Shown: positions 15,651 through 25,226 of the stretch, in pieces
Layout of the letters: each line of letters opens with the position of its first letter
How positions within the stretch are numbered: the first letter of the stretch is position 1
From: Amycolatopsis australiensis
Lineage (GTDB): Bacteria; Actinomycetota; Actinomycetes; Mycobacteriales; Pseudonocardiaceae
Assembly (NCBI RefSeq): GCF_900119165.1
Contig: NZ_FPJG01000006.1
Span: forward strand, 1,674,001-1,738,000
DNA: 64,000 bases
Reading direction: 5' to 3'
Position numbers and translations under genes: made by a program
The notes under the pieces: generated by a model
Seen by the model: only the letters and a program-made list of their open reading frames with translations
What the model was told of the DNA's origin: nothing
Databases searched by the model: none

Positions 15651-17975
15651 TTACGGGTAGCTGACCACGTTCACCGGCACCGTGCCCGAAGGTGTGGTGC
15701 CGCCGGTGTCGTTGATGACGTGCGTGATCGTGCCGCGGTAGTTGAGCGACACCGTCAGCAGGCTGTGGAACCGGACACCGGTGGTGTTCGGCACCTCGAA
15801 CGCGTGGTAGCTGGACACCGCCGGATTGGTGTCGAAGAAGCAGTAGCTCCCGAGACCCCACGCCTCATGCGACGTCACGTTCACCCCGACCTTGTAGGCG
15901 GCATACCCCGCGACACCCGACGGCGCGTTCCACGACGCCTGGTCCGGCACGTCGTAGGGCATCTCGTTCTGGAAGAAGATCGTCCGGCCGCCCTGGCCGT
16001 TCCAGATCACCTGGTACTTCTGGTAGTGCTCGACGAACAGGCCGGTGGCCAGCACGTTCGCCCCGTTCACCAGCAGGCCGGTGTCGGCGGTGTTGGTGTT
16101 CCAGCCGACCGTGCCCGCGTTGCCGTGGTCGGCCCGCCACGCCCAGATGTGGTCGATGATCGTGTCGGCGCTGTTGACGACCAGGCTGTTCGTCGCCTTG
16201 CCCGCGATCTCGCCGCCGATCCGGAAGAAGACGTCCTGGACCGTCGTCGGGTTCGCCGCGTGCGACGCCGACGACCCGGACTGGCCGACCGTCAGCAGCG
16301 CCTGCGAGTTCGTCGTGCCCGCGTCGAAGAGCAGGCCCTTGAGCCGTACTCCGTCCACATCGGACACCTGCATGGCGTTGACGCCGTTGTCGGGCACCAG
16401 CGTCGGGTAGCCGATGCCGAGGATCGTCGTGTTCGCGCGGGTCACGTTGAGCGTCTGGTTGAGGTGGTAGATGCCCGGCGTGAAGAACAGGTTGCAGCCC
16501 GCGGCGAGTGCGTTGTTGATCGACGCGGCGGTGTCGCCCGCCTTGACGACGTAGAACTGGCTCATCGGCACCGACGAGCCCGGCGTGCTGCCGTTCGCCC
16601 AGCTCGGCCCGGACGCGTTCGTGCGCAGCGAAGGCAGGAACACGCGGTACTTGCCGCTGCTGTCGACGTAGAGGTAGGGCACGTCACGCGAGACCGGCGT
16701 GGTCGCCAGCGTGGTTTCCGGCGGGTTCGGGAACGTGTTCGCCGGCGCGCCGCTGGTGCCGGAGAAGACCATGTTCCACACGCCGCCGTTCCAGCTGCCC
16801 AGCGCGGAGTCGCGGGTGTACCACTGCTGCTGCGACACCGACGCGGCCTGGCCGGACACCTTCGTGTCGGCGATGTAGCCGCCGCTGGCGTAGCCGTAGC
16901 TCGCCGGGTACAGCTGGAGCCCGCCGCGGATGTCCATCCGGCGGAACGGCGCAGCCTGCGCCACCGCCCACCGGTCGTTGCCGCTGGAGGGGTTGACCGC
17001 CATGTTCTCGGCCGAGCGCCAGAAGTTCTGCAGCGCGACGCCGTTGTCGGAGGCGTTGAAGGCGTCCACGGTGATGTCGCCGTTGATCACGACGTCACCG
17101 GGGTTCTGGCCGAGACCGGCCACCGACGTGTAGAAACCGACGTTGTCGTGCACGTTGTACGTGCCCGGCTTGAACAGGTGCGCCACCCGGCGTTCGGCGA
17201 ACTGCGCGGTGAGCGTGTCCTTCTGGTTGTTGAAGTCCGTGTCCAGCTGCGCCTGGATGGTCGCCGCGGACATACCGGGGTCGAAGATCCGCACGTTCGG
17301 CCCGAAGCTGGGGGTGTCGGACTGGGTCGGGCAGCCGGCCTGGGTGCCGATCGTGTAGGTCGCGCTCGACACCGCCGAGTCGGCCGAGCCCGGCTTCGTC
17401 GCGATCGCGTTGACCGTGCGCGACGCCGTGACACTGATCGGTCCGCTGTAGACCGGTGACGACGGCGTGGGCGTCGATCCGTCCACTGTGTACCGGATGG
17501 TCGCGCCCGCGGTGGCACTGCTGATGGTCACCGTCTGCGCGGACGAGTACGTGCCGCCGGGCGGGCTGAACGTCGGCGCCGCGACCGTGGTCGTCCCGCC
17601 GCCGCCGACGGTGTAGCTGAAGTGCGGGGTGTCGTACTGCGGGCCGTTCTTCTCGTAGGTGAACCAGTAGTCGAGGACGTTCCCGCTGCTCAGCCCGCCG
17701 ACGGTGGTCCGCCAGGTGCCGGAGCCGTTGGTCATCCGGACGTTCTGCTGGCCGAGGCCGGGGACGCCGGTGTAGTGGACGTCCACGTAGAGCGCCGGGG
17801 TGGTGGGGGTGAAGCTGATCTGCACCTGCGTCGAGCTGAGCTGGCTGACGCTCTGCGTGTAGTCGTCCGCGGCGAGCGCGGCGGGGGCACTGAGCCCGGC
17901 CGCCACCAGCAGCGCGGATGCGACGAGCGCGAGCCCCGGGCCGCGTCGTCGTAACTTTTCCAAGGTCCGGTTCAC
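15651..17975 (-). CDS. Secreted beta-helix protein with glucan-binding and hexosaminidase-C-like modules
   Basis: 774 residues. The signal peptide (about 1-35) ends APAALA-ADD. Residues about 38-125 resemble a CBM56-type beta-1,3-glucan-binding module (LYVDVHYTG, WRTTVGGLSSG, YWFTYEKNGPQYDTPHFSY). Residues about 135-205 form a chitobiase/hexosaminidase C-terminal-like domain (PGGTYSSAQTV, IRYTVDGSTPT). The rest is a long right-handed beta-helix (LFKPGTYNVHDNVGFYT, FFTPGIYHLNQTLNV). Relatives are often labelled adenylyl cyclase or coagulation-factor-like without evidence; the modules point instead to a GH55-like glucanase (inference). GTG 17975 follows GGAGGTG. Confidence 0.75.
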   Translation of the reverse strand: MNRTLEKLRRRGPGLALVASALLVAAGLSAPAALAADDYTQSVSQLSSTQVQISFTPTTPALYVDVHYTGVPGLGQQNVRMTNGSGTWRTTVGGLSSGNVLDYWFTYEKNGPQYDTPHFSYTVGGGGTTTVAAPTFSPPGGTYSSAQTVTISSATAGATIRYTVDGSTPTPSSPVYSGPISVTASRTVNAIATKPGSADSAVSSATYTIGTQAGCPTQSDTPSFGPNVRIFDPGMSAATIQAQLDTDFNNQKDTLTAQFAERRVAHLFKPGTYNVHDNVGFYTSVAGLGQNPGDVVINGDITVDAFNASDNGVALQNFWRSAENMAVNPSSGNDRWAVAQAAPFRRMDIRGGLQLYPASYGYASGGYIADTKVSGQAASVSQQQWYTRDSALGSWNGGVWNMVFSGTSGAPANTFPNPPETTLATTPVSRDVPYLYVDSSGKYRVFLPSLRTNASGPSWANGSTPGSSVPMSQFYVVKAGDTAASINNALAAGCNLFFTPGIYHLNQTLNVTRANTTILGIGYPTLVPDNGVNAMQVSDVDGVRLKGLLFDAGTTNSQALLTVGQSGSSASHAANPTTVQDVFFRIGGEIAGKATNSLVVNSADTIIDHIWAWRADHGNAGTVGWNTNTADTGLLVNGANVLATGLFVEHYQKYQVIWNGQGGRTIFFQNEMPYDVPDQASWNAPSGVAGYAAYKVGVNVTSHEAWGLGSYCFFDTNPAVSSYHAFEVPNTTGVRFHSLLTVSLNYRGTITHVINDTGGTTPSGTVPVNVVSYP

Positions 17976-18244
17976 GCCGTGACACCTCCGCCGTTGGGGA
18001 TCCACGAGTGCATTTGTTGCGAGTCACAACAAAGTAGCTCCCGGTCAGCGGTGCTTCGATCACTTTTCGATAACAGTTGTCTGGACCAATAACTCGCGTG
18101 GGTGTCCCGCCGCGGACGGTTGGTCCGGTTCGTCGCGCACTGGGCGAATGACTGAACCGAGAAACATCCGTCAGGCGGGTGACCTCGAACGAGTGACATG
18201 CGACCATCTCGTGCCACACCTCGTCCCCTACCGAGGAGTAGGCA
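17976..18244. promoter_or_regulatory. Divergent promoter region between two secreted hydrolase genes
   Basis: 269 bases, less GC-rich than the surroundings (for example TTGTTGCGAGTCACAACAAAG around 18015-18035, which contains the inverted repeat TTGTTG/CAACAA). It separates the minus-strand beta-helix protein and the plus-strand S53 peptidase, and shared control is likely. The inverted repeat is a candidate operator. Confidence 0.45.
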
Positions 18245-19474
18245 ATGGCGCCTCCACGGCTGTTCCGGTCCCTCGTCGTCCTCTCCCTCATCGCGGCCCC
18301 GCTCACGGTGGCCACGTCGACCGCCGAAGCCGCACCGCTGCAAAGCGGCGGCGTGGTCAGCTTCGGCTGCGCCACCTCCGGCAAGTTCCACTGCCTCGGC
18401 AAGGCGATCCGCTCGCCGAAGGGCGCCGGCCCGTTGCTCACCTCCACCCCGGTCGGCTACGGCCCGGCCGAGATCCAGGCCGCCTACCGCCTCGGCGGGC
18501 TGCACGCGAACGGCCGCACGGTCGCCATCGTCGACGCCATGGACGCGCCGACCGCGGAGGCGGACCTGGCGAAGTTCCGGTCCGCGCGCGGCCTTTCGCC
18601 GTGCACGACGGCCAACGGCTGCTTCAAGAAGGTCAACCAGAACGGCGCGGCGAGCCCGCTCCCGGCGCCGGACTACGGCTGGGCGATGGAGATCAGCCTC
18701 GACCTCGACGCCGTGTCGGCAACCTGCCCCGACTGCCACATCCTGCTGATGGAGGCCAATTCCCCGGACACGGACCCGCTGATGACGGCGGTCGACACGG
18801 CCGCGGCGACACCGGGCGTGGTCGCGATCTCCAACAGCTACGGCGGCACGGAGGATTCGACGATCCTCGCCGCGGACGCGCACCTGAACCACCCGGGCAT
18901 CGCGGTCACGGCGTCCTCGGGCGACTCCGGGTACGGCGTCAGCTGGCCGGCGTCCTCACCGTACGTCACGGCGGTCGGCGGCACGACGTTGACGAAGTCG
19001 ACGAGCACCGCGCGCGGCTGGACCGAGACGGCGTGGAAGGGCAGCGGCAGCGGGTGCTCGGCGCTGGAGGCGAAACCCGCGTGGCAGCACGACACGGGGT
19101 GCGCGAAGCGGACGGTCGCGGACGTCTCGGCGGTCGCGGACCCGGCCACCGGGCTCGGCGTCTACGACACGTACAACAGCTGCGGCAGCTCGTCGTGGTG
19201 CGATCTGCTGCTGTCGCTGGGCGTGGCCCAGGGCGCGGACGGCTGGGTGCAGGTCGGCGGCACGAGCCTGTCCTCGCCGGTGATCGCGAGCGTGTACGCG
19301 CTGGCGGGCAACTCGGTGACGTCGGGGTCGTACCCGTACGCCCACACCGACGGGCTCTACGACGTGACGTCGGGTTCGAACGGCAGCTGCGGCGGGACCT
19401 ACCTCTGCACGGCCGGGCCCGGGTACGACGGGCCGACCGGGCTGGGCACGCCGAACGGCACCTCAGCCTTCTGA
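18245..19474 (+). CDS. Secreted S53-family (sedolisin-like) serine-carboxyl peptidase
   Basis: 409 residues with a Sec signal (residues 1-30, ending AEAA). The S53 catalytic set is present: Glu149 and Asp153 in AMEISLDLDA, oxyanion Asp227 in SSGDSG, and Ser341 in GGTSLSSP. The mature domain starts at about residue 70 (GYGPAEIQAAY), so the long pro-domain of classical sedolisins is missing, as in a compact actinomycete subgroup. Several Cys pairs suit an extracellular enzyme. It converges with the next gene, and their ends overlap by 12 bases. Confidence 0.88.
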   Translation: MAPPRLFRSLVVLSLIAAPLTVATSTAEAAPLQSGGVVSFGCATSGKFHCLGKAIRSPKGAGPLLTSTPVGYGPAEIQAAYRLGGLHANGRTVAIVDAMDAPTAEADLAKFRSARGLSPCTTANGCFKKVNQNGAASPLPAPDYGWAMEISLDLDAVSATCPDCHILLMEANSPDTDPLMTAVDTAAATPGVVAISNSYGGTEDSTILAADAHLNHPGIAVTASSGDSGYGVSWPASSPYVTAVGGTTLTKSTSTARGWTETAWKGSGSGCSALEAKPAWQHDTGCAKRTVADVSAVADPATGLGVYDTYNSCGSSSWCDLLLSLGVAQGADGWVQVGGTSLSSPVIASVYALAGNSVTSGSYPYAHTDGLYDVTSGSNGSCGGTYLCTAGPGYDGPTGLGTPNGTSAF

Positions 19475-20641
19475 GCGCCGGATCGGCTCGCCGAGCGCCG
19501 CGGTCAGCTCCGCGTCGATCCGCGTGAGCAGGTCGCCGAAGACGCAGACCGTCGCCTCCCACGGGTGCCCGAAGGTGCCCAGGCGGAGGTCGTGCGTCAG
19601 GTGGAGGTGGTAGTCCCCGTCCGGGAAGACGGCGCCGGGCCGGCGTGGCCCGGCGCCGTCGACCCGTGCCGGGTCGAAGCGGTAGCCGACGTGCTGCCAG
19701 TCGAGCCAGTACAGCTGCTCGCCCGGGGCCACGCACGCCCGCAGTCCCTTGTGGACGATGAGGTCCATGGCGTCCAGCCGGGTGCCGTCGAGGTCGCCGA
19801 CGTGCCAGGTCGCCGAGCCCGCCGGTTCGGCGATGCCGGGGAACCGCCGGGTGTGCGGGCGAAAGGCGAACTGCTCGGCGAAGCGGGTCCAGATCTCGTC
19901 GTGCTCCGGCTCGGAGGACAGCACGCGAACCGGACGTGTCCTCGCGGGTTCGCGGGGTGACGGCAGGTGGTACCGGGTGACCGTGGTGAGCACGCTCATC
20001 CCGGCGGCCTCGAACGCCTCGCACAGTGCGCCGGTCGCTTCCGCGAGCAGGAACCGGACGCCCCGGTGCGGTCCCGCGACCCGCCAGTCCTGGGCGACGA
20101 GCGTCGCGGCGAAGCCGGGGCCGGTCACGCCGCCGACGACCATGACGTCGCCGATCGCCTCCAGCCAGGCCGCCCGGTCGCCGTCGAGAATCACCTCGGA
20201 GGACTGGCGGAGGTGAGCCGCGTCGGCGAGGAATTCCGGAAAGGGACGGCGGTGCGGACCGGACTCGGCGGCCAGTCCCGCGACGCGCCGGAGCCACGGC
20301 CAGTGGTGGCCGGCTCGGGGAAGCCGGATGGTGTCCGTCCCGATCGGACAGCCGAGGACCGCGCGCTCCGGCTCCGCCGTGAAGCCCGCGGCGCGCAGCC
20401 TGCCGGCCAGTCCGGCGTCGGTGCCGTACACCGGCCACACCGCCGGTTCGTTGTGGCGCGCGAACGCCTCGGCCTGGCGGGCGACCAGCGCGTCGAGATC
20501 AACCTCCGGCAGCGGCCCGTGGGCGGCTTCGCCGTGCGTGCCGTAGTGGGTCCGGACGATCGGACCGTCCCGTTCGATGACCGCGCCGGCCGGCGGGATC
20601 ACCGGTACGGCGCCGCGCAGGCGGTCCAGTGCTTCCTCCAT
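19463..20641 (-). CDS. DUF2716-containing protein
   Basis: 392 residues, cytoplasmic. The C-terminal half matches the DUF2716 pattern: FAFRPHTRRFPGI, EPAGSATWHVGDL, then FPDGDYHLHLTHDLRLGTFGHPWE and a CVFGDLL tail. The N-terminal half (about 1-220) contains AVWPVYGTDAGLAGRLRAAG and a GNAT-like pattern without convincing acetyl-CoA motifs. The function is unknown. Confidence 0.75.
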   Translation of the reverse strand: MEEALDRLRGAVPVIPPAGAVIERDGPIVRTHYGTHGEAAHGPLPEVDLDALVARQAEAFARHNEPAVWPVYGTDAGLAGRLRAAGFTAEPERAVLGCPIGTDTIRLPRAGHHWPWLRRVAGLAAESGPHRRPFPEFLADAAHLRQSSEVILDGDRAAWLEAIGDVMVVGGVTGPGFAATLVAQDWRVAGPHRGVRFLLAEATGALCEAFEAAGMSVLTTVTRYHLPSPREPARTRPVRVLSSEPEHDEIWTRFAEQFAFRPHTRRFPGIAEPAGSATWHVGDLDGTRLDAMDLIVHKGLRACVAPGEQLYWLDWQHVGYRFDPARVDGAGPRRPGAVFPDGDYHLHLTHDLRLGTFGHPWEATVCVFGDLLTRIDAELTAALGEPIRRSEG

Positions 20642-20718
20642 GCCCGCGATCTTCCCCGGTCGGGTGACGTTCGCGCACTGCGTTTTCGCTGGTCGTGGTG
20701 CGGGGTAAGGATGTCTGC

Positions 20719-21363
20719 ATGCTGGACACCGAGGTCCTCTCGCGGACGCCGCCGCGGGTGCTCGACGTCGTCACCCCGCTCGGGGACGTGCGGTTCGCCG
20801 TCCGCCTCGGTGGCTGGGACGTGCCCGCGAGACCGGAGCTGACCTGGCGCCTGGACTCCGGGGCGTGGTTGTGCCGGTGGCGGCACCCGTCCGTGCGCCT
20901 CGACGTGGTGTCCGGGCGAAGCGTGCCCCGGCTGCCCGCCGGCTATCCCGCCGTCACCAGGGAAGTCACCATCATCCGCGTGCTGGCCAGGGAAACCGTC
21001 GGCGAGTTCGTCGTCCAGGCAGAGCTGGCCGGCGCGCCGGCCGACGGCGGCAGCACCTGGGAAAGCGCCTTCACGGCCGAAACCGCCGACGCGGTGGTGA
21101 GCGTCGGCGGGCCCGGTGCCGAGAAGCTGCGGCGGTGTTCGCGCGCCGGCCAGCACGTGCCGCCGTACTGGTCGCGGCTGCTCGCCGGCGACGCCGTCGA
21201 GCGGACCGGCGGCCGGCTCACCTGGCGGCTGCCGGTCGTCGAGCGCGGCGACTACGCCGAGCTGTGGGTCTCCGTCGCGTGGAGCGAGCCGAGCGAGCAC
21301 CCGGGCACGTGGTCGGCCGTCGACATCGACCCGGCCCGGGTGCTGCGCGAGCTAACCCAGTGA
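20719..21363 (+). CDS. Hypothetical protein
   Basis: 214 residues without a recognised family. It is predicted soluble and beta-rich, with many Trp/Arg pairs (LTWRLDSGAWLCRWRHPSVR) and a late WVSVAWSEPSEHPGTW segment. ATG 20719 is chosen because AAGGA lies seven bases upstream; GTG 20695 in the same frame is an alternative. Its stop overlaps the 3' end of the convergent fucosidase gene by 12 bases. Confidence 0.6.
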   Translation: MLDTEVLSRTPPRVLDVVTPLGDVRFAVRLGGWDVPARPELTWRLDSGAWLCRWRHPSVRLDVVSGRSVPRLPAGYPAVTREVTIIRVLARETVGEFVVQAELAGAPADGGSTWESAFTAETADAVVSVGGPGAEKLRRCSRAGQHVPPYWSRLLAGDAVERTGGRLTWRLPVVERGDYAELWVSVAWSEPSEHPGTWSAVDIDPARVLRELTQ

Positions 21364-24189
21364 AATCCGGTCCAGATCCGGGGCGCCGGCGCGGTCGTTG
21401 CCGATCCGGATCGTATTGGCGCCCGCGTTCAGCGTCACCGGGACCGAAGTGGTGTACGGCGTGTTGTTCCCGGCGCCGCTGACCTTGACCTCCGCCGGCG
21501 CGCCGCCGTTCACCGACACGAAGTACGACCGGTCGCCGTTGACGGTGAAGTCCAGGTACAGCCGGTACTGCCCGGCCGCGGCCACCGTGACGTCCGGGAA
21601 CGTCACCGCCGCTCCCGCGCTGCCGCCGATGTTGCGCACCTTCTGCCCGCCGGAGCACGCCGCGCAGCTCGTGACGCCGGCGTCGCCGATGTCGTTGGCC
21701 GAGTCCTCCGCCTCACGCATGAACACGCGGTCCGCCGGGCGCTGCTTCACCTGCACCGGCTTGCTGACCGACTTCGCCCGCCCGAGCGTCTGGAAGGACG
21801 CCGTGACCGGGATGGTCACGTCCTGGGCCGCCGGGGCGGTCACCGTCCACGAGCCGCTCAGCACCTGGCCCAGCCGCAGGCTCGACGCCGTCACGGGATC
21901 GCCCTGGACCGTCCAGCCCGCCGGGACGACCGGGGCCAGGGACACCTGGTCGATCGGGTCGTCGACGTCGAGCCGCAGGGACGCGGTGACCCGCAGGGAC
22001 TGCTGACCGGGTGACACCCATTGCACGCCTGCCGGTTGCACGGTCAACGTCGTCCTCGGGGTGTACGACTCGGGTGGCAGCGGCGCCACCGCGATCCGGT
22101 CGAGGCCGGCCGTGCCGGACACCTTGATCGTGTTGGCCCCGGCGTTGAGCGGCACCGCGACCGCCGTCGGCGTCACCACGCCGGGCGCGGTCGGCGGGAC
22201 GGTCACCGTGATCGGCGCGGCCCCGTTCACGCTCACGGCGAGCGTGCCCGAACCGGTGGTGTCGAGCTGCAGCCGGGACGGGCCGCCGGCCTGGACGTCC
22301 CGGAAGACGACCGCGCCGCGGTCCAGCCCGGTGACTTCGTTCGTGCCCGAGCACGCCTCGCACCACACCGGCGACGCCTTGCCTTCGAAGCCGTTGCGCC
22401 ACGACTCCGCCTCCAGCGGCACCTCGCCGCGCGGGTCGGGGTAGCCGTACGCGACGTCGATCTCGTCGAGCGCGAGCTGGTGGAAGAACGCCTTGGCCTG
22501 CGGGCCGGCCCACGTGTTCAGCACCTCGAGCTTGAGGTAGCGCGCGTGCACCTCGCCGACGTCGATGAACTGCACGCCCCGGGTGCTCGGGAGGGCGCCG
22601 GTGCGCACGGTGCGCCAGTTCTGCCCGTCGTCGCTCGCGTAGACGCGGTAGTCCTTGATCCGCGCGGAATCTTCGGGGCGGCCGAAGGATTCCCGCGCGT
22701 ACGTCGGCGACGACTCGCGCTCGTGCACCGCGAGGTAGGCCGTCGACCGCTTCCGGCCGAGGTCCAGCGTCACGGACACCGGCAGCTGCCCGCCCGCGTC
22801 CCAGTAGTTCAGGTAGCTGCCGTCGACGAGGTTCGCCGCCGAAGCCCCGTTCGCCGACGCGGTGGCCTTGATCGTGCCCTTGTCGTAGAAGTACTGCTGT
22901 CCCGCGGTGTCCACTTTGAACACCGTGTCGTAGGTGTCCCAGTCCTGGATGTCCAGGATGGACAGATAGCCGCCGGACTGGGCGAACCGCATCGGCTTGC
23001 CGGTGCGCAGGTCGGACACGCCGGTGACGCGGTAGCCGTTGTCGCGCAGGCGAACCAGGTTCGTCGACGGCCGCGTGACCACGTGCACGTACTGCGTCTT
23101 CGCGCCGGGCTTGACGGTGATCACGCCGTGCGCGCCGTCGTTCCAGAAGCCCGGCTGCATGCCGCCGTACATGTAGCCGCCGCCTTCGGTGCCCTGCAGC
23201 GACTCCTTGATCGGCTGGGTCCAGGACGCCATGAAGTTGTTGAACGCCTCCTGCTGCGGCGGGAACTTCCCGTTCAGCATGGCGGTTTCGGCCATCAGCG
23301 ACTTGATCGACGAGCCCGCGTTCGTGATGTAGCGGCCGGTGGAGAGCCGGAAGTCGACGGCCTGGTCGCCGCCGCTGTACCACCAGTCGCCGTTGGTCGG
23401 CAGCTTGTAGTCGGCCTCGGTCAGCCGCGGCATCGGCGTCCAGACCGCCTGCGGGTAGTCGTACGACGGCGTCATGCCGGTCTTCTGCTCGTTGCTGACC
23501 GTGTCCATGATCGGCGTGTCCTCGTTGTTGTTGCTCAACAACATCGAAGGCCGCTTCTCGCGGATGTGCTCGTAGAGCCCGTGTTGCTCCCAGTACTCGT
23601 TGTCGTTGTCGATCCAGAACCCGGCGAGGTCGCTGTAGCGGTCCATGACCTCGTCGAACAGGTCGTAGCCGAACTCGCCGAAGCCCTGGCGGGTGGTCAG
23701 GTCGACCGGCTTGCCCTTGTACGCGGAGTAGGCGGCGGAGTCGAGTGACTCGTGGCCGGTTTCGTTGTGCCACTGGGGGTCGTCGGTCATGTAGAGCATG
23801 ACGCGCACGCCCTTGGCCTTGCCCGCGGCGATCAGCTCGCCCAGGAAGTCACGCTGCGTCGCGCAGCTGCCGGGGATCTTCGACGGCCACGGCCGCGCGT
23901 AGCCCAGCCGGCTGTGGAAGGTGGTGAGGACGACGTAGGACGCGCCCAGCTTCTTCGCCTCGTCGATCCAGTAGTCCGGCGTCCAGCCGCCGGCCGTGAC
24001 GTCGTGTTCCCAGGCGGCGCAGTCGGTGTGCCGCGGCGCGGTGAACATGCCCCAGTGCAGGAACAGCCCGGCCGTCGAGGCCCGCAGCCAGTCCTGGCGC
24101 GGGTTGTACAGTTCGGCGTTCGCGGGGCTGACCAGGCTCGCCACCAGCGCGAGCGCGGCGGCGAGGCAGGTGAGCAGTCGGATTCTCAA
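21352..24189 (-). CDS. Secreted GH29-type alpha-L-fucosidase with discoidin and CBM35-like modules
   Basis: 945 residues. The signal peptide (1-25) ends PANAE. The GH29-like barrel covers about 27-330: GLFLHWGMFT, WEHDVTAGGWTPDYWIDEAKKLG, YVVLTTFHSR and GFWIDNDN, where Asp194 is the likely nucleophile. Then follow a beta-sandwich, an F5/8 (discoidin) module at about 440-590, a CBM35-like module at about 600-710 (AESWRNGFEGK to LDRIAV), a NEW3-like linker and a final CBM35-like module (EAEDSANDIGDAG to LDRISLG). It should release fucose from extracellular glycans. TTG 24189 follows GAGGAGG. Confidence 0.85.
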   Translation of the reverse strand: MRIRLLTCLAAALALVASLVSPANAELYNPRQDWLRASTAGLFLHWGMFTAPRHTDCAAWEHDVTAGGWTPDYWIDEAKKLGASYVVLTTFHSRLGYARPWPSKIPGSCATQRDFLGELIAAGKAKGVRVMLYMTDDPQWHNETGHESLDSAAYSAYKGKPVDLTTRQGFGEFGYDLFDEVMDRYSDLAGFWIDNDNEYWEQHGLYEHIREKRPSMLLSNNNEDTPIMDTVSNEQKTGMTPSYDYPQAVWTPMPRLTEADYKLPTNGDWWYSGGDQAVDFRLSTGRYITNAGSSIKSLMAETAMLNGKFPPQQEAFNNFMASWTQPIKESLQGTEGGGYMYGGMQPGFWNDGAHGVITVKPGAKTQYVHVVTRPSTNLVRLRDNGYRVTGVSDLRTGKPMRFAQSGGYLSILDIQDWDTYDTVFKVDTAGQQYFYDKGTIKATASANGASAANLVDGSYLNYWDAGGQLPVSVTLDLGRKRSTAYLAVHERESSPTYARESFGRPEDSARIKDYRVYASDDGQNWRTVRTGALPSTRGVQFIDVGEVHARYLKLEVLNTWAGPQAKAFFHQLALDEIDVAYGYPDPRGEVPLEAESWRNGFEGKASPVWCEACSGTNEVTGLDRGAVVFRDVQAGGPSRLQLDTTGSGTLAVSVNGAAPITVTVPPTAPGVVTPTAVAVPLNAGANTIKVSGTAGLDRIAVAPLPPESYTPRTTLTVQPAGVQWVSPGQQSLRVTASLRLDVDDPIDQVSLAPVVPAGWTVQGDPVTASSLRLGQVLSGSWTVTAPAAQDVTIPVTASFQTLGRAKSVSKPVQVKQRPADRVFMREAEDSANDIGDAGVTSCAACSGGQKVRNIGGSAGAAVTFPDVTVAAAGQYRLYLDFTVNGDRSYFVSVNGGAPAEVKVSGAGNNTPYTTSVPVTLNAGANTIRIGNDRAGAPDLDRISLG

Positions 24190-24235
24190 GGGACCTCCTC
24201 GTCCGGAGAGATCCGATGATTAGCCGCTCATATAT

Positions 24236-24313
24236 CGTACGTCAAGGGTAGATGCCGCTCATCGGCACACAGTGGTCCGATCTGTCACAAACGCGCGGCC
24301 GCGTACGTCAAGG
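24236..24313 (+). promoter_or_regulatory. ECF41-type promoter and direct repeat upstream of the sigma-factor gene
   Basis: TGTCACA (24283-24289), a 16-base spacer, then CGTC (24306-24309) matches the -35/-10 pattern described for autoregulated ECF41 sigma-factor promoters. A 12-base sequence CGTACGTCAAGG occurs twice (24236-24247 and 24302-24313); the second copy contains the -10 element. Confidence 0.75.
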
Positions 24314-24341
24314 TGGTGATCGACCCGCGAAAGGACGCACC

Positions 24342-25223
24342 GTGAACGACGACCTGCTGGCCCGCAGCTTCGAGACCCACCGCGACCACCTCCGGTCCGT
24401 CGCCTACCGCATGCTGGGCTCGCTGACCGAGGCCGAGGACGCCGTGCAGGAGTCGTGGCTGCGGCTGAGCCGCACTGACACGGCCGCCGTCGAGAACCTG
24501 GGTGGCTGGCTGACAACGGTCGTCGGCCGCGTCTGCCTCGACATGCTGCGCTCGCGCAAGGCCCGGCGCGAGGAACCGTTCGACGCGCTGGTGCCCGACC
24601 CGATCGTCAGCCGTGAGGACGCGGGCCCCGAGCACGAGGCGTTGATGGCGGACTCGGTCGGCCTCGCGCTGCTGGTCGTGCTCGACACGCTGACCCCGGC
24701 CGAGCGGCTGGCGTTCGTGCTGCGGGACATGTTCGCGATGCCGTTCGAGGAGATCGCGCCGATCGTCGGCCGGTCCGAGGCGGCGACCCGCCAGCTGGCC
24801 AGCCGCGCGCGGCGGCGGGTGCAGGGCGCCCCGGTGGCCCCGGACCCCGACCTCGGCCGGCAGCGCGAGGTGGTGAACGCGTTCCTGGCGGCGGCCCGCA
24901 GCGGCGACTTCGACGCGCTGGTCTCGGTCCTCGACCCCCAGGTCGTGCTGCGCGCGGACCGCGGCCCGGCACTGGGCGGCTCGGTGGAGGTGCGCGGCGC
25001 GGACCAGGTGGCGAACCAGGCGCTGACGTTCTCCCGCCTGGGCGCGGGCGGCGGAGTGGTCCACCGCGCCCTGGTCAATGGCGCGGCGGGAGTGGTGGCG
25101 ACGCGCGAAGGCCGCCCGTTCTCGGTACTGGGCTTCACGGTGGCCGGCGGCCGCATCGTGGAGATCGACATCCTCGCCGACCCGGCCCGCCTCGAACGGC
25201 TGGACCTGGCGGTCCTGGACTGA
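24342..25223 (+). CDS. sigJ: ECF41/SigJ-type RNA polymerase sigma factor with SnoaL-like C-terminus
   Basis: 293 residues. Region 2 covers about 5-75 (AYRMLGSLTEAEDAVQESWLRL) and region 4 about 105-165 (LTPAERLAFVLRDMFAMPFEEIA, then RSEAATRQLASRARRRV). A SnoaL/NTF2-like extension of about 120 residues follows (REVVNAFLAAARSGDFDALV to DILADPARLERLDL), the hallmark of ECF41, in which the extension acts in place of a separate anti-sigma factor. GTG 24342 follows AAGGA. The matching promoter just upstream supports autoregulation. The usual ECF41 partner (a carboxymuconolactone decarboxylase, oxidoreductase or epimerase gene) is not adjacent. Confidence 0.9.
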   Translation: MNDDLLARSFETHRDHLRSVAYRMLGSLTEAEDAVQESWLRLSRTDTAAVENLGGWLTTVVGRVCLDMLRSRKARREEPFDALVPDPIVSREDAGPEHEALMADSVGLALLVVLDTLTPAERLAFVLRDMFAMPFEEIAPIVGRSEAATRQLASRARRRVQGAPVAPDPDLGRQREVVNAFLAAARSGDFDALVSVLDPQVVLRADRGPALGGSVEVRGADQVANQALTFSRLGAGGGVVHRALVNGAAGVVATREGRPFSVLGFTVAGGRIVEIDILADPARLERLDLAVLD

Positions 25224-25226
25224 GGA

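Noticed and set aside
22021..23748. Plus-strand open frame of 575 codons opposite the fucosidase
   Set aside because: Complement of conserved GH29 and discoidin segments; no protein-like features of its own.
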